From: JAALLB01 sp964502215 | GTDB lineage: Bacteria; Pseudomonadota; Alphaproteobacteria; Rhizobiales; Rhizobiaceae | DNA length: 11,696 nt | Reading direction: 5' to 3' | NCBI GenBank assembly: GCA_964502215.1 | Contig: CAZCUN010000073.1 | Location: 1 to 11,696 of the forward strand | Shown: in pieces, positions 1-7,690 of the stretch | Layout: the number at the start of each line of letters is the position of its first letter | Numbering within the stretch: the stretch's first letter is position 1 | Notes under the pieces: model-generated | Databases searched by the model: none | What the model was told of the DNA's origin: nothing | The model's input: the letters and a program-made list of their open reading frames with translations, nothing else | Translations under genes and position numbers: made by a program

Positions 1-27
1 CTTCTCATACCCATATTGATAACCCAT
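1..27 (-). CDS. Possible transposase N-terminus, first 9 codons only
   Basis: Reading leftward from an ATG at position 27, 24 bases inside the IS tip, gives MGYQYGYEK with no stop before the edge. The position fits a transposase start next to the terminal inverted repeat. The matching fragment at 11669-11696 on the same strand would be the C-terminal end of the same protein in another copy. Nine codons are too few to identify a family, so this rests on its position. Confidence 0.3.
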
Positions 28-51
28 TTTTGAGTTATCTGGGACAGCCCC
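1..51 (-). mobile_element. End of an insertion sequence, running off the left edge
   Basis: Positions 33-51 are the exact reverse complement of 11652-11670 near the other end of the window, a 19-bp perfect inverted match whose tip reads GGGGCTGTCCC. Both tips point into the window, so each is the outer end of an element lying outside it. Beyond the 19 bp the two ends differ, as the left and right ends of one IS would. A short minus-strand reading frame starts just inside the terminus. I cannot name the IS family from this fragment. It could also simply mark where an assembly stopped at a repeat. Confidence 0.6.
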
Positions 52-98
52 ATTTTTTATTTAGGTAGCAACAATTTCTAAACATTCTTTGTGTAATA

Positions 99-104
99 TA
101 TAAT
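99..104 (+). promoter_or_regulatory. Possible -10 element for the deacetylase gene
   Basis: A perfect TATAAT lies 43 bases before the ATG at 148, in an AT-rich spacer that begins right after the IS end. The expected -35 position (about 76-81) holds only TTCTAA, a poor match. AT-rich DNA gives such hexamers by chance, so this is a weak call. Confidence 0.25.
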
Positions 105-147
105 AAGTGTTAAATTCAGGATAATTAACAAAGATCGTTCTTCTTTC

Positions 148-1197
148 ATGTGGCGTAAAACAGTTTTAAATGCTTTGTATTTTTCAGGTGCTCAGTCTGC
201 CTTAACGCCTTATGTTGGCGGGCTTGGTTCTATTTTAATGTTGCATCGTGTGCAGAATCTCAGGCTGCATCCGTTTTCACCTAATTTTCATCTATCAGCA
301 TCCCCAGAGTTTCTGGATATGGCCATTCTAAAACTAAAAACGAATGGTTATGATTTTATTTCAATGGACGAAGTTGCCAAGCGTATAAATAATCCTGAAA
401 AATATAAAGACGCCAATCCATTTTTAAGCATTACTTTGGATGACGGCTATCGTGATAATTTAAAGAAAGCAGCACCAATCTTTGAGCGTCATCAAGTGCC
501 TTACACAATTTATATTGCACCTGGAATTACAGTAGCTGAATCACCTTTATGGTGGGAAGATTTAGAGCATATTATTGCTGCACAAAAGAAAATTACGGTA
601 GAACTTCCAGATGGCAAAAGAGACTTCGATACACACACAACAGCGCAAAAATATAGCACTTATAAATTCTTAGTAGAGCATTTGTTGTTAGAAACAGATC
701 AATACGTACAACGCGAGATCGTTATACAATTATGCAAGGCATATGGATTTGATTATCATGCCAATATCAAAAACAATATTATGAATTGGGAAGAAGTAAT
801 TGCTCTTTCAAAAAATCCACTCTGCACAATTGGTGCGCATACTGTAAATCATTTTGCATTGTCCAAGCTGTCCTTTGAAGATGCAAAAAATGAAATTCTT
901 AAAAGCCGTGAAATTATTTCAGATAAATTAGGCGTTAGCCCAAAACACTTGGCTTATCCTTATGGTTTTAGTGAAGTCGCGGATAAAAGAGAGTTTGATT
1001 TAGCAAAAGAATTAGGCTTTGAAACCGCGACAACCACTCGACATGGTGTTGTATATCCAGAACACAAAGATCACATGACTGCTTTGCCGCGTATATCTTT
1101 AAATGGTCACCATCAGTCAATGCGTTATGTAACGACATTACTTTCAGGCATTCCTACACGTTTTAAAAATAATGGTAAAAAACTGGACGTTAAATAG
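148..1197 (+). CDS. Polysaccharide deacetylase family protein (NodB homology domain)
   Basis: A 349-residue carbohydrate esterase family 4 protein, a metal-dependent de-N- or de-O-acetylase of glycans. The NodB motifs are in order: TLDDG at 96-100 (D98 and D99, catalytic and metal aspartates), HTVNH at 231-235 (the two metal histidines), YPYG at 270-273, and LPR at 313-315. No clear signal peptide or membrane anchor is visible, which suggests action on a cytoplasmic or lipid-linked glycan intermediate; the substrate cannot be read from sequence. No good ribosome binding site precedes the ATG, but the next methionine (residue 31) falls inside the conserved MLHRV segment, so 148 is the likely start. 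The gene sits directly inside an IS end and is AT-richer than its neighbours (bases 541-600 have 21 G/C of 60, against 29 of 60 at 5641-5700), hinting at acquisition. It ends 7 bases from the convergent DUF2842 gene. Confidence 0.87.
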   Translation: MWRKTVLNALYFSGAQSALTPYVGGLGSILMLHRVQNLRLHPFSPNFHLSASPEFLDMAILKLKTNGYDFISMDEVAKRINNPEKYKDANPFLSITLDDGYRDNLKKAAPIFERHQVPYTIYIAPGITVAESPLWWEDLEHIIAAQKKITVELPDGKRDFDTHTTAQKYSTYKFLVEHLLLETDQYVQREIVIQLCKAYGFDYHANIKNNIMNWEEVIALSKNPLCTIGAHTVNHFALSKLSFEDAKNEILKSREIISDKLGVSPKHLAYPYGFSEVADKREFDLAKELGFETATTTRHGVVYPEHKDHMTALPRISLNGHHQSMRYVTTLLSGIPTRFKNNGKKLDVK

Positions 1198-1204
1198 AAG
1201 AATT

Positions 1205-1435
1205 CTAAGTGTTTTCAGATCCGTGATTTTGATTGTCTGGCTTTAGCATCCAATTAATTATGAGCATTGCAGGTACAACCCAAAATATACCTGTTAAAAG
1301 AAAATACACGAGATGTACCCAGCCACTTGCATCAGCAAGTTTTGCAGCAGCAATAGTGGTTGCAACAAGTGCATAAAGCAATGCGATTGCCACAATCAAA
1401 AATGTACCGATTAATTTTCGCGTTCTTTGTTTCAT
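1205..1435 (-). CDS. DUF2842 family small membrane protein
   Basis: A 76-residue protein starting MKQRTRKLIG with two predicted membrane helices: a first from about the LIGTFLIVAIALLYAL stretch and a second around YFLLTGIFWVVPAMLIINWM. A polar C-terminal tail follows. The basic RKLIGT opening, the tryptophan-containing second helix and the closing W-M-L-K-P match the alphaproteobacterial DUF2842 family, whose role is unknown. An upstream in-frame ATG at 1453 would add six residues, but AAGG lies just before the ATG at 1435 and family members usually begin near the RKLIGT segment, so 1435 is preferred. It is divergent from heme A synthase across a 125-base spacer. Genes of this family commonly neighbour ctaA in rhizobia (from memory), which makes a link to respiratory-chain assembly possible but unproven. 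Confidence 0.8.
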   Translation of the reverse strand: MKQRTRKLIGTFLIVAIALLYALVATTIAAAKLADASGWVHLVYFLLTGIFWVVPAMLIINWMLKPDNQNHGSENT

Positions 1436-1548
1436 AGACCTTACATATTGCATTCAAAGTTTAAATCAATCACGAATTGCGCGACCGCTTGTCACGCAAG
1501 CAAGGGCTTGAGAATTTGAATGAGCAATGCAATTTAAGCTTCATACAT

Positions 1549-1556
1549 AAGAGGTG
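1549..1556 (+). promoter_or_regulatory. Ribosome binding site fixing the GTG start of heme A synthase
   Basis: AAGAGGTG ends 4 bases before the GTG at 1561, with its GAGG core 6 bases away. No in-frame ATG lies near the conserved N-terminus, so this site decides the start. Confidence 0.7.
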
Positions 1557-1560
1557 AACT

Positions 1561-2622
1561 GTGACTGTATCAGCAGATAATAATTATTATGAAATAAAAA
1601 ACGCAGACCAATATAGCGCGCAAGTGCGCAATTGGTTGTATTTGGTTGCTTTGCTTATTTTCATCATGGTCATCGTTGGTGGCGCAACACGGCTGACAGA
1701 TTCAGGCCTGTCTATTACAGAGTGGAAACCGCTTTTAGGCGCAATCCCACCACTTAATGCGAGTGACTGGCAGATAGCTTTTGAGAAGTATCGTCTTATT
1801 CCTGAGTATCAACTCATAAACAAAGGCATGAGCTTAGATGAGTTTAAATTCATCTATTGGTGGGAGTGGGGACATCGTTTTTTAGGCCGTTTCATTGGTC
1901 TGGTTGTTTTCTTTCCACTTGCTTTCTTCTGGCTATCAGGACGCTTAGAAAGTTGGATGAAACCGCATCTTGCATTTTTGTTTGTGCTTGGTGGCCTTCA
2001 AGGTTTTATTGGCTGGTGGATGGTAAGTTCAGGATTGGTGGAGCGTGTTGACGTGAGCCAATACCGCTTGGCAACACATCTTACACTTGCCTGTATTATC
2101 TTCGCATACACCCTTTGGCTGGCGCGCTCTTTAGCGGTTCATAGCAATGAGCCGGTTAGCAAAAACATTAGCGTTCTTGCGCCAATATTTGTATTGGCCA
2201 TCTTGGTGCAAATTTTTCTAGGTGCGCTAGTTGCTGGCCTTGATGCAGGACTTGCTTTTAACGATTGGCCGACGATGGATGGTACGTTTATTCCAGGTGA
2301 TATGTGGATTCTAAACCCTGCATTGATAAACGCCTTTGAGAATCCTAAGACCGTACAATTTATTCACCGCATGAGCGCTTATGCGCTTATCATTCTTGCT
2401 TTGATGCAAATGCTGGTGGCGATAAAGTCGACTTCTGGCGATACTCACAAACGCAGAACTATTGTGTTGATGGTGCTAACCCTTACACAAGCCGCAATTG
2501 GGGTAGCAACGCTTGTTCTCCAAGTGCCGCTTAATTGGGGATTGTATCACCAAGGTGGGGCGCTTGTGGTGTTAGGTTTCGCGATAGCGCATTGGCGCGG
2601 TGTGAAAATGGCTGCCGCTTAA
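1561..2622 (+). CDS. ctaA: Heme A synthase, COX15/CtaA family
   Basis: A 353-residue multi-span inner-membrane protein that oxidises the C8 methyl of heme O to the formyl of heme A, the cofactor of aa3-type cytochrome c oxidase. About eight hydrophobic helices are visible. The signature GGATRLTDSGLSITEWKP runs from residue 40. The four heme-ligand histidines expected of the family are present: H105 in EWGHR, H173 in THLTLA, H269 in FIHR and H330 in YHQGG. The conserved glutamate E102 lies three residues before the first histidine. Length and the EWGHR region fit the proteobacterial/mitochondrial COX15 type. The start is GTG. The stop codon overlaps that of the convergent argC by 3 bases (TTAA shared). 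The gene is probably transcribed alone from the spacer shared with DUF2842. Confidence 0.95.
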   Translation: MTVSADNNYYEIKNADQYSAQVRNWLYLVALLIFIMVIVGGATRLTDSGLSITEWKPLLGAIPPLNASDWQIAFEKYRLIPEYQLINKGMSLDEFKFIYWWEWGHRFLGRFIGLVVFFPLAFFWLSGRLESWMKPHLAFLFVLGGLQGFIGWWMVSSGLVERVDVSQYRLATHLTLACIIFAYTLWLARSLAVHSNEPVSKNISVLAPIFVLAILVQIFLGALVAGLDAGLAFNDWPTMDGTFIPGDMWILNPALINAFENPKTVQFIHRMSAYALIILALMQMLVAIKSTSGDTHKRRTIVLMVLTLTQAAIGVATLVLQVPLNWGLYHQGGALVVLGFAIAHWRGVKMAAA

Positions 2623-3551
2623 CCTAATACTAAATTGAGGTTTTGAACTGCAGCACCAGAAGCACCTTTGCCAAGGTTGTCTAATTGCGCAATCAAGTTC
2701 ACATGCCCATTGGGTTCATCACCAAAGACCCAAAGTTTCATGTCATCACGGTCGGCATAATCTTCTGGTTTGATTTGCGTAGCCTTTGCAGTTTCATCTG
2801 CAGATGCCACGGATACAAATTCGCAATCGTCATAATGTACCTCCAAGGCACCACGAACAGTCTCAATGCTGGCATAAGATAATTGCTCTAAGTGAAGTGG
2901 AATAGACACCAACATCCCTTGCGCAAAACGTGCAACACTTGGCATGAATATAGGGCGTTTGTTTAAGCCGCCACGCTCCATAATTTCTGGGACATGTTTA
3001 TGCTGCAAGGTCATGGCATAAAGATGAAATGACGTTTCAATATGGTTCTCGTTAGATGCATCTTCCATCTGCGCAATCAACTGTTTGCCGCCACCTGTAT
3101 ATCCAGAAATAGCATTAATTGTAACTGCACAATCAGCCTTCATTACGCCTGTTTCAATCAGCGGTTTTAACAGTGCAATTGCACCTGTTGAATAACACCC
3201 TGGATTGCTAATGCGTTTCGAAGTTTTAATTTTTTCAGCCTGCGCCTTGTCCAACTCAGCAAACCCAAACGCCCAATCAGGATGCGTTCTATGTGCGGTT
3301 GAGGTATCAATAACAGTGCAACCCGTATTGCCTGTTTCTTCAATCAGTTGAACCGCTTCAATGGCAGCATCATCAGGCAAACAAAGTATAGCAACATCAC
3401 ACGAACCAAGCATTGAACGACGCTTATCAGCATCGCGGCGATCTTCCATCGCAAGCGATAAGATATTAAGATCATCACGCTTTGCTAAACGTTCACGAAT
3501 TTGCAAGCCGGTCGTTCCGTGTTCACCATCAATGAAGATGCTCTTAGTCAT
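2619..3551 (-). CDS. argC: N-acetyl-gamma-glutamyl-phosphate reductase, type 2
   Basis: A 310-residue cytoplasmic enzyme that reduces N-acetyl-glutamyl 5-phosphate to the semialdehyde with NADPH, the third step of arginine synthesis. The N-terminal nucleotide-binding segment IDGEHGTTGLQI (residues 7-18) is the short type 2 variant of the Rossmann motif. SNPGCYSTGA (115-124) carries the catalytic cysteine C119. TLQHKHVPEI (181-190) holds the active-site histidine region. The length of about 310 residues separates it from the longer type 1 enzyme. The ATG at 3551 is preceded by GGAAA five bases upstream. The gene lies 70 bases downstream of agmatinase on the same strand and may be co-transcribed with it, joining two arginine-related steps. 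Its 3' end overlaps that of heme A synthase. Confidence 0.95.
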   Translation of the reverse strand: MTKSIFIDGEHGTTGLQIRERLAKRDDLNILSLAMEDRRDADKRRSMLGSCDVAILCLPDDAAIEAVQLIEETGNTGCTVIDTSTAHRTHPDWAFGFAELDKAQAEKIKTSKRISNPGCYSTGAIALLKPLIETGVMKADCAVTINAISGYTGGGKQLIAQMEDASNENHIETSFHLYAMTLQHKHVPEIMERGGLNKRPIFMPSVARFAQGMLVSIPLHLEQLSYASIETVRGALEVHYDDCEFVSVASADETAKATQIKPEDYADRDDMKLWVFGDEPNGHVNLIAQLDNLGKGASGAAVQNLNLVLG

Positions 3552-3621
3552 AGTGTTTCCAGTATTTTATAATTAATTCAATGGTTTATGCGTATAAAAA
3601 GAATCAAATTAAGAGCAAAAA

Positions 3622-4575
3622 CTAGCCCTCAATTTTCTTTTCCGCCTGTAGACAAACCATATACATTGCAACCATTGAGCCTGCAATGGCTGTTATGTCT
3701 GCATGATCATAGGCGGGTGAAACTTCTACCACATCAGAACCCACAATATTCAAGCTACCAAGTTTGCGCAAAACGCTTAACATTTTTGCAGACGAAGGCC
3801 CACCTGCAACAGGCGTTCCTGTTCCAGGTGCATAGGCAGGATCAAGGCAATCAATATCAAAGGTTAGATAAACAGGGCCAGAACCAACACGCGCTTTTAT
3901 CTGATTAGCGATTGCTTCTGTTGTCATTTCTTCAACTTCATCACCATAAAGTATTTCAATGCCGTAATCTTCTGGCGCGTGGGTGCGGATACCAATCTGG
4001 ATGGATTTATCTGGATCAATAATACCGTCTTTAACGGCACGTGTAACAAAACTGCCGTGGTCGATGACATCTTCTTCATCTTCCCAAGTATCTTGATGCG
4101 CATCAAATTGAATAAGCGCTAGAGGCCCATGCTTTTCCGCATGTGCTTTTAACAGTGGCCAAGTCACATAATGATCTCCGCCTAAAGATAATAGATAAGC
4201 GCCAGTATCTAAAATTTGCTTTGCTTCCGTTTCAATCCGTTCAGGGTTCTCCCAAACACGGCTAGTGCTCATCGAGCAATCGCCATAATCAGCAACCGCA
4301 AGGGTTTCGAAAGGATCAAGATGAAACGGATATTGTGGATCAGCATCTAAGATACATGAAGCTTGTCGAATGGCGTTAGGGCCAAAGCGTGTGCCAGGGC
4401 GGTTGGTGACAGAAGTATCCAACGGAATGCCCCATACAACCATATCAGCACCATCAATCTGCTTGGTGTATTTTCGACGCATAAAAGACATCACACCAGA
4501 AAACGTAGAATCATCACCCGTTCCTAAAAGTGAGTTGGTCGTAATTGCGTGGTCAGATGCTGCTTTCTTAGCCAT
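3622..4575 (-). CDS. speB: Agmatinase (ureohydrolase family)
   Basis: A 317-residue binuclear manganese hydrolase, most likely converting agmatine to putrescine and urea. The full ligand set is present: H135 in GGDH (132-135), D158, H160 and D162 in FDAHQDTW, and D240 and D242 in TFDIDCLDP. E284 lies in DVVEVSPAYD. The segments VYLTFDIDCLDPAYAPGTGTP and SIQIGIRT closely resemble enterobacterial SpeB, which favours agmatinase over arginase; a guanidinobutyrase or another guanidino acid as substrate cannot be excluded. AAAGGGAA stands five bases upstream of the ATG. It is divergent from the HD/molybdoenzyme unit, and a 7-bp-arm inverted repeat lies between them. Confidence 0.9.
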   Translation of the reverse strand: MAKKAASDHAITTNSLLGTGDDSTFSGVMSFMRRKYTKQIDGADMVVWGIPLDTSVTNRPGTRFGPNAIRQASCILDADPQYPFHLDPFETLAVADYGDCSMSTSRVWENPERIETEAKQILDTGAYLLSLGGDHYVTWPLLKAHAEKHGPLALIQFDAHQDTWEDEEDVIDHGSFVTRAVKDGIIDPDKSIQIGIRTHAPEDYGIEILYGDEVEEMTTEAIANQIKARVGSGPVYLTFDIDCLDPAYAPGTGTPVAGGPSSAKMLSVLRKLGSLNIVGSDVVEVSPAYDHADITAIAGSMVAMYMVCLQAEKKIEG

Positions 4576-4606
4576 GATAATTCCCTTTAAAAGGCTGTAA
4601 AAATAT

Positions 4607-4628
4607 CAAGTGTCGCAAAAAACACTTG
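4607..4628. promoter_or_regulatory. Inverted repeat in the agmatinase/HD divergent spacer, possible operator
   Basis: CAAGTGT (4607-4613) and ACACTTG (4622-4628) form a perfect 7-bp dyad around an 8-base A-rich spacer. It sits 32 bases before the agmatinase ATG and 58 before the HD gene, where a dimeric repressor or activator could control both units. There is no T tract on either side to suggest a terminator. No regulator gene is in the window, so the function is inferred from symmetry and position. Confidence 0.4.
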
Positions 4629-4674
4629 TTCTTTCTATTTGCCCGTATCAATCTGTCATTAGAAAAGCAAGTTC

Positions 4675-4680
4675 GGGAGG
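4675..4680 (+). promoter_or_regulatory. Strong ribosome binding site of the HD-domain gene
   Basis: GGGAGG lies 5 bases before the ATG at 4686. It settles that start over non-ATG codons as far up as 4626, which would add 20 residues without homology. Confidence 0.8.
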
Positions 4681-4685
4681 AAATT

Positions 4686-5294
4686 ATGAGCGAACCCACA
4701 GTTTCTTTTACGCAGATGAAAGATGGCACAAAAGAAGATTATGAACTTCTGCACGAGATGGAGCAACCTTATCTTGCAATGACAGCAGATCGCATCATGC
4801 GTGAACTTCGTATGCAGGCGGATGAAACCATGGCCGGTTATAAAATCACACGCCTTGAACATGGTTTGCAATCTGCCACACGTGCTGAAAACGATGGTGC
4901 AGATATCGACTGGATTGTTGCGACGCTCTTGCACGATATTGGCGATGGTCTAGCCCCACAAAATCACGACCGCCTTGCCGCAGAAATCATGCGCCCCTTT
5001 ATACGTGATGAAGTTGCTTGGACAGTAGAACATCACGGCATGTTCCAAATGCTTTATTACGCGCATCACTACGGCTGGGATCCAGAAGAACGTCAGAAGT
5101 ATAAAGATCATCCATACTTCCAAACTTGCGCAGATTTTTGTGAGCGATGGGATCAATCTAGTTTTGACCCTGACTATGACATGAAAACCCTTGATCATTT
5201 CGAACCGATGGTGCGTCAAGTCTTTGCCCGCAAAGCTTATGATAAGGATGTCATGTGTGAAGGCGAGGTCAGAGGCCTGCCAGAGGTCGTTTGA
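4686..5294 (+). CDS. HD-domain protein with PhnZ/MIOX-like iron ligand set
   Basis: A 202-residue soluble protein. RLEHGLQSATRAENDGAD (56-73) and LLHDIGD (81-87) resemble the matching parts of PhnZ, the mixed-valent diiron oxygenase of phosphonate breakdown. The H59 to H83-D84 spacing of 24 equals that of PhnZ (H34 to H58-D59, from memory). Further candidate ligands are H94 in QNHDR, H116/H117 in VEHHGMFQ, and D156 in ERWDQSSFDPDY. The Tyr/Glu pair that PhnZ uses before the first histidine is not conserved (M49 and Y52 occupy the places), so substrate or reaction may differ. Such proteins are often labelled phosphohydrolases, but an oxygenase is equally plausible. The stop codon TGA is immediately followed by the GTG of the molybdoenzyme, implying translational coupling and a shared pathway. 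Substrate unknown. Confidence 0.8.
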   Translation: MSEPTVSFTQMKDGTKEDYELLHEMEQPYLAMTADRIMRELRMQADETMAGYKITRLEHGLQSATRAENDGADIDWIVATLLHDIGDGLAPQNHDRLAAEIMRPFIRDEVAWTVEHHGMFQMLYYAHHYGWDPEERQKYKDHPYFQTCADFCERWDQSSFDPDYDMKTLDHFEPMVRQVFARKAYDKDVMCEGEVRGLPEVV

Positions 5295-7592
5295 GTGTCA
5301 CGCAAACAAATAACAGCAAATCATTGGGGGGCAGGCGTTGCGCACATAAAAGATGATCTACTATCTGCTGTAGAACCGCATCTTGGTGACCCCAATCCAT
5401 CCCGCATCAATGAAAATATTGCCACCAGCCTAAAAGGGTCTGCAAGGGTACTTCGCCCAAGTGTTCGTGAGGGCTATTTGAAGCATGGATATTCAGAGCA
5501 AAACAGAAAACGTGGTGAAGAAAAGTTTGTCGAGGTCAGTTGGGATGTAGCACTCGACTTAATCGCGGATGAAATAAAGCGCGTAAAAACCAATCACGGC
5601 AATAAGGCAATTTACGCAGGCTCATACGGCTGGGCAAGTGCAGGGCGCTTGCACCATGCACAAAGTCAGCTCAAACGTTTTCTCAATGTAAATGGCGGTT
5701 CAGTTAAATCCGTTGGTAATTATAGCTACAACGCAGCCCTTGAACTCATGCCGCATATTGTGGGCGACTTTCGACAGCATGTAAAACACATCACGCGCTG
5801 GTCTACCGTTGCAAAAGAAGGCGAGCTTGTTGTCATGTTTGGCGGAATGCCATTGCGCAACACACAAGTCTCAGGCGGTGGCGTTGGCAAACACACCATA
5901 CGCGATGACCTGCTAGCTTGTGTAGAAGCTGGCGTCGAATTTATCAATTTCAGTCCTTTGAAAACAGACGCGATTGACGCGCTCAACGCCAAATGGCTTG
6001 CACCCAAACCAGGGTCGGATACAGCAATAATGCTTGGATTGGCTTACACGCTTTATTCAGAAGGACTACACGATCAAGCATTTCTGGATAAATATACGGT
6101 AGGCTTTGATAAGTTTCTTAGCTACCTCATTGGCGAAAATGGCAACGTTGCAAAAGACGCAGAGTGGGCAGCGCTTCAATCTGGGATTGATGCAGAAACC
6201 ATCCGCGTACTTGCAAGGCAAATGAAGTCAAAGCGCACACTCATTACATGTGCCGTAAGCCTTCAACGCGCAGACTTTGGCGAGCAACCTTTGTGGATGA
6301 CACTGACACTTGCTTCTATGTTAGGGCAAATAGGATTGCCCGGTGGAGGCTATGGCATTGGCTATGGCGCAGATTCAGCGATAGGCACATCAGATAGACC
6401 TTTCAGGTGGGCAGTTTTTCCGCAACTTAAAAACGAAGTTGAAGAATTTTTGCCCGTAGCGATGGTCTCAGACATGCTGCTTAATCCAAACAAACAATAT
6501 CCTTACAACGGTCAGACAAGAACTTTCCCCGATATAAAAATGGTATGGTGGGCAGGGGGTAATCCGTTTCATCACCATCAAGATTTAAACCGTCTACGAG
6601 ATGCCTTCCAGCAACCTGAAACCATAATCGTTAATGAGATCAATTGGACAGCAACCGCACGTCATGCCGATATCGTTTTACCAATTGCATCAACCATGGA
6701 GCGCAATGACTTTGGTGCAGGCCATCAAGACAATTCGCTTGTTCCGATGCCAAAGGCAATGGAGCCGCGAGGCGAAGCGCGTGAGGAATATGAAATCTAT
6801 TGCGATCTAGCCAAACGCCTTGGCACAGAAACAGAATTCAGCGAAGGGCGCACATCAACTGAGTGGCTGGATTTCATGTGGCAAAATCTACAAGAAATAG
6901 CAAAACCTTTTGGTTATGAGATACCAGAGCTAGATGAATTTCAAAAAGGCGATATCATAACCTTTGATGATCCTGCACCTGAAGCTGTTTTTCTGGCTGA
7001 CTTTAGACAAGACCCGCAAGCCAATCCACTCACTACTCCCAGCGGCAAAATAGAGCTTTACTCTGAAACAATAGCAGGTTTTGGCTATGATGATTGTAAG
7101 GGTCATGCAAGCTGGTTACCTCCACGCGAATGGCTTGGTTCACAAAAGACCAAAACCCATCCGCTGCATCTGATTTCAGGCCAGCCAGAAACCCGTTTGC
7201 ATAGCCAATATGACAATGGCGATTTCAGCCTTGAGAAAAAAATAAAAGGCAGAGAGCCTGCGCTAATAAACCCAGAAGATGCAGCAAAATACGGAATTTC
7301 AAATGGCGATGTCATTAGCTTGAAAAATGACAGGGGCGAATGTCTTGCTGGTACGGTAATAACAGACGCCATCATGCAAGGGGTCGTATTTTTGTGGACT
7401 GGCGCTTGGTATGATCCTGAATTTTCAACGGACAATAATCGTGACACGCACGGCAATCCCAATGTGCTAACCCATGACCTTCGCACCTCAAAATTAGGCC
7501 AAGGTCCATCCGCACAAAGCGCTTTGATTTCAATTTCTAAGTTTGAAGGGGATTTGCCCGCAGTGAAGGCTTTTGATCCCCCGGTAATCTGA
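5295..7592 (+). CDS. BisC/DMSO-reductase-type molybdopterin oxidoreductase, cytoplasmic
   Basis: A 765-residue bis-MGD molybdoenzyme of the S-/N-oxide reductase family (biotin sulfoxide, DMSO and TMAO reductases). It is similar along its whole length to E. coli BisC: TANHWG (7-12), AGSYGWASAGRLHHAQ (108-123), GNYSYNAALELMPH (141-154), IWWAGG-type VWWAGGNPFHHHQD, ADIVLP, and the C-terminal RLHSQ and ANVLT-like stretches. S144 aligns with the serine molybdenum ligand. Y111 matches the active-site tyrosine found in DMSO and biotin sulfoxide reductases and missing from TorA, which favours an S-oxide substrate. No N-terminal cysteine cluster for an Fe-S centre and no twin-arginine signal are seen, so it is a cytoplasmic single-subunit enzyme like BisC. 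Start GTG at 5295, with AGAGGT eight bases upstream inside the HD gene. Actual substrate unknown; methionine sulfoxide or a product of the HD enzyme are options. Confidence 0.9.
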   Translation: MSRKQITANHWGAGVAHIKDDLLSAVEPHLGDPNPSRINENIATSLKGSARVLRPSVREGYLKHGYSEQNRKRGEEKFVEVSWDVALDLIADEIKRVKTNHGNKAIYAGSYGWASAGRLHHAQSQLKRFLNVNGGSVKSVGNYSYNAALELMPHIVGDFRQHVKHITRWSTVAKEGELVVMFGGMPLRNTQVSGGGVGKHTIRDDLLACVEAGVEFINFSPLKTDAIDALNAKWLAPKPGSDTAIMLGLAYTLYSEGLHDQAFLDKYTVGFDKFLSYLIGENGNVAKDAEWAALQSGIDAETIRVLARQMKSKRTLITCAVSLQRADFGEQPLWMTLTLASMLGQIGLPGGGYGIGYGADSAIGTSDRPFRWAVFPQLKNEVEEFLPVAMVSDMLLNPNKQYPYNGQTRTFPDIKMVWWAGGNPFHHHQDLNRLRDAFQQPETIIVNEINWTATARHADIVLPIASTMERNDFGAGHQDNSLVPMPKAMEPRGEAREEYEIYCDLAKRLGTETEFSEGRTSTEWLDFMWQNLQEIAKPFGYEIPELDEFQKGDIITFDDPAPEAVFLADFRQDPQANPLTTPSGKIELYSETIAGFGYDDCKGHASWLPPREWLGSQKTKTHPLHLISGQPETRLHSQYDNGDFSLEKKIKGREPALINPEDAAKYGISNGDVISLKNDRGECLAGTVITDAIMQGVVFLWTGAWYDPEFSTDNNRDTHGNPNVLTHDLRTSKLGQGPSAQSALISISKFEGDLPAVKAFDPPVI

Positions 7593-7661
7593 TTTAGCTC
7601 TTTACTATAGGGGATATAACGGTCAGATTAATTGCAAGTAGAAAAACCAAAAATGGTATTG

Positions 7662-7674
7662 AAGCAATTTGCTT
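7662..7674. promoter_or_regulatory. Short palindrome upstream of the six-module protein
   Basis: AAGCAA-T-TTGCTT is a perfect 6-bp dyad with a one-base centre, ending 16 bases before the ATG at 7691 and just ahead of the GGGAG ribosome binding site. It could be an operator half-site pair, but a 13-base palindrome is within reach of chance. The 98-base spacer (7593-7690) otherwise shows no clear promoter or terminator. Confidence 0.2.
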
Positions 7675-7690
7675 TTATGGGAGCGGTATT

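Noticed and set aside
1487..1501. GCTTG-TCACG-CAAGC hairpin in the DUF2842/ctaA spacer
   Set aside because: Only a 5-bp stem with no T run; too weak for a terminator and no more than chance as an operator.
3588..3908. Plus-strand open frame of 106 codons over the agmatinase 3' end
   Set aside because: It lies antisense to a clearly conserved agmatinase, and its product is low-complexity (Q/H/L-rich) without a plausible start signal.
4626..4685. Upstream extension of the HD-domain protein by 20 residues
   Set aside because: The extension begins at a non-ATG codon without a binding site, whereas GGGAGG precedes the ATG at 4686.
7103..7486. Minus-strand open frame of 127 codons inside the molybdoenzyme gene
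   Set aside because: Antisense shadow of a conserved coding region; no ribosome binding site and no recognisable motif.
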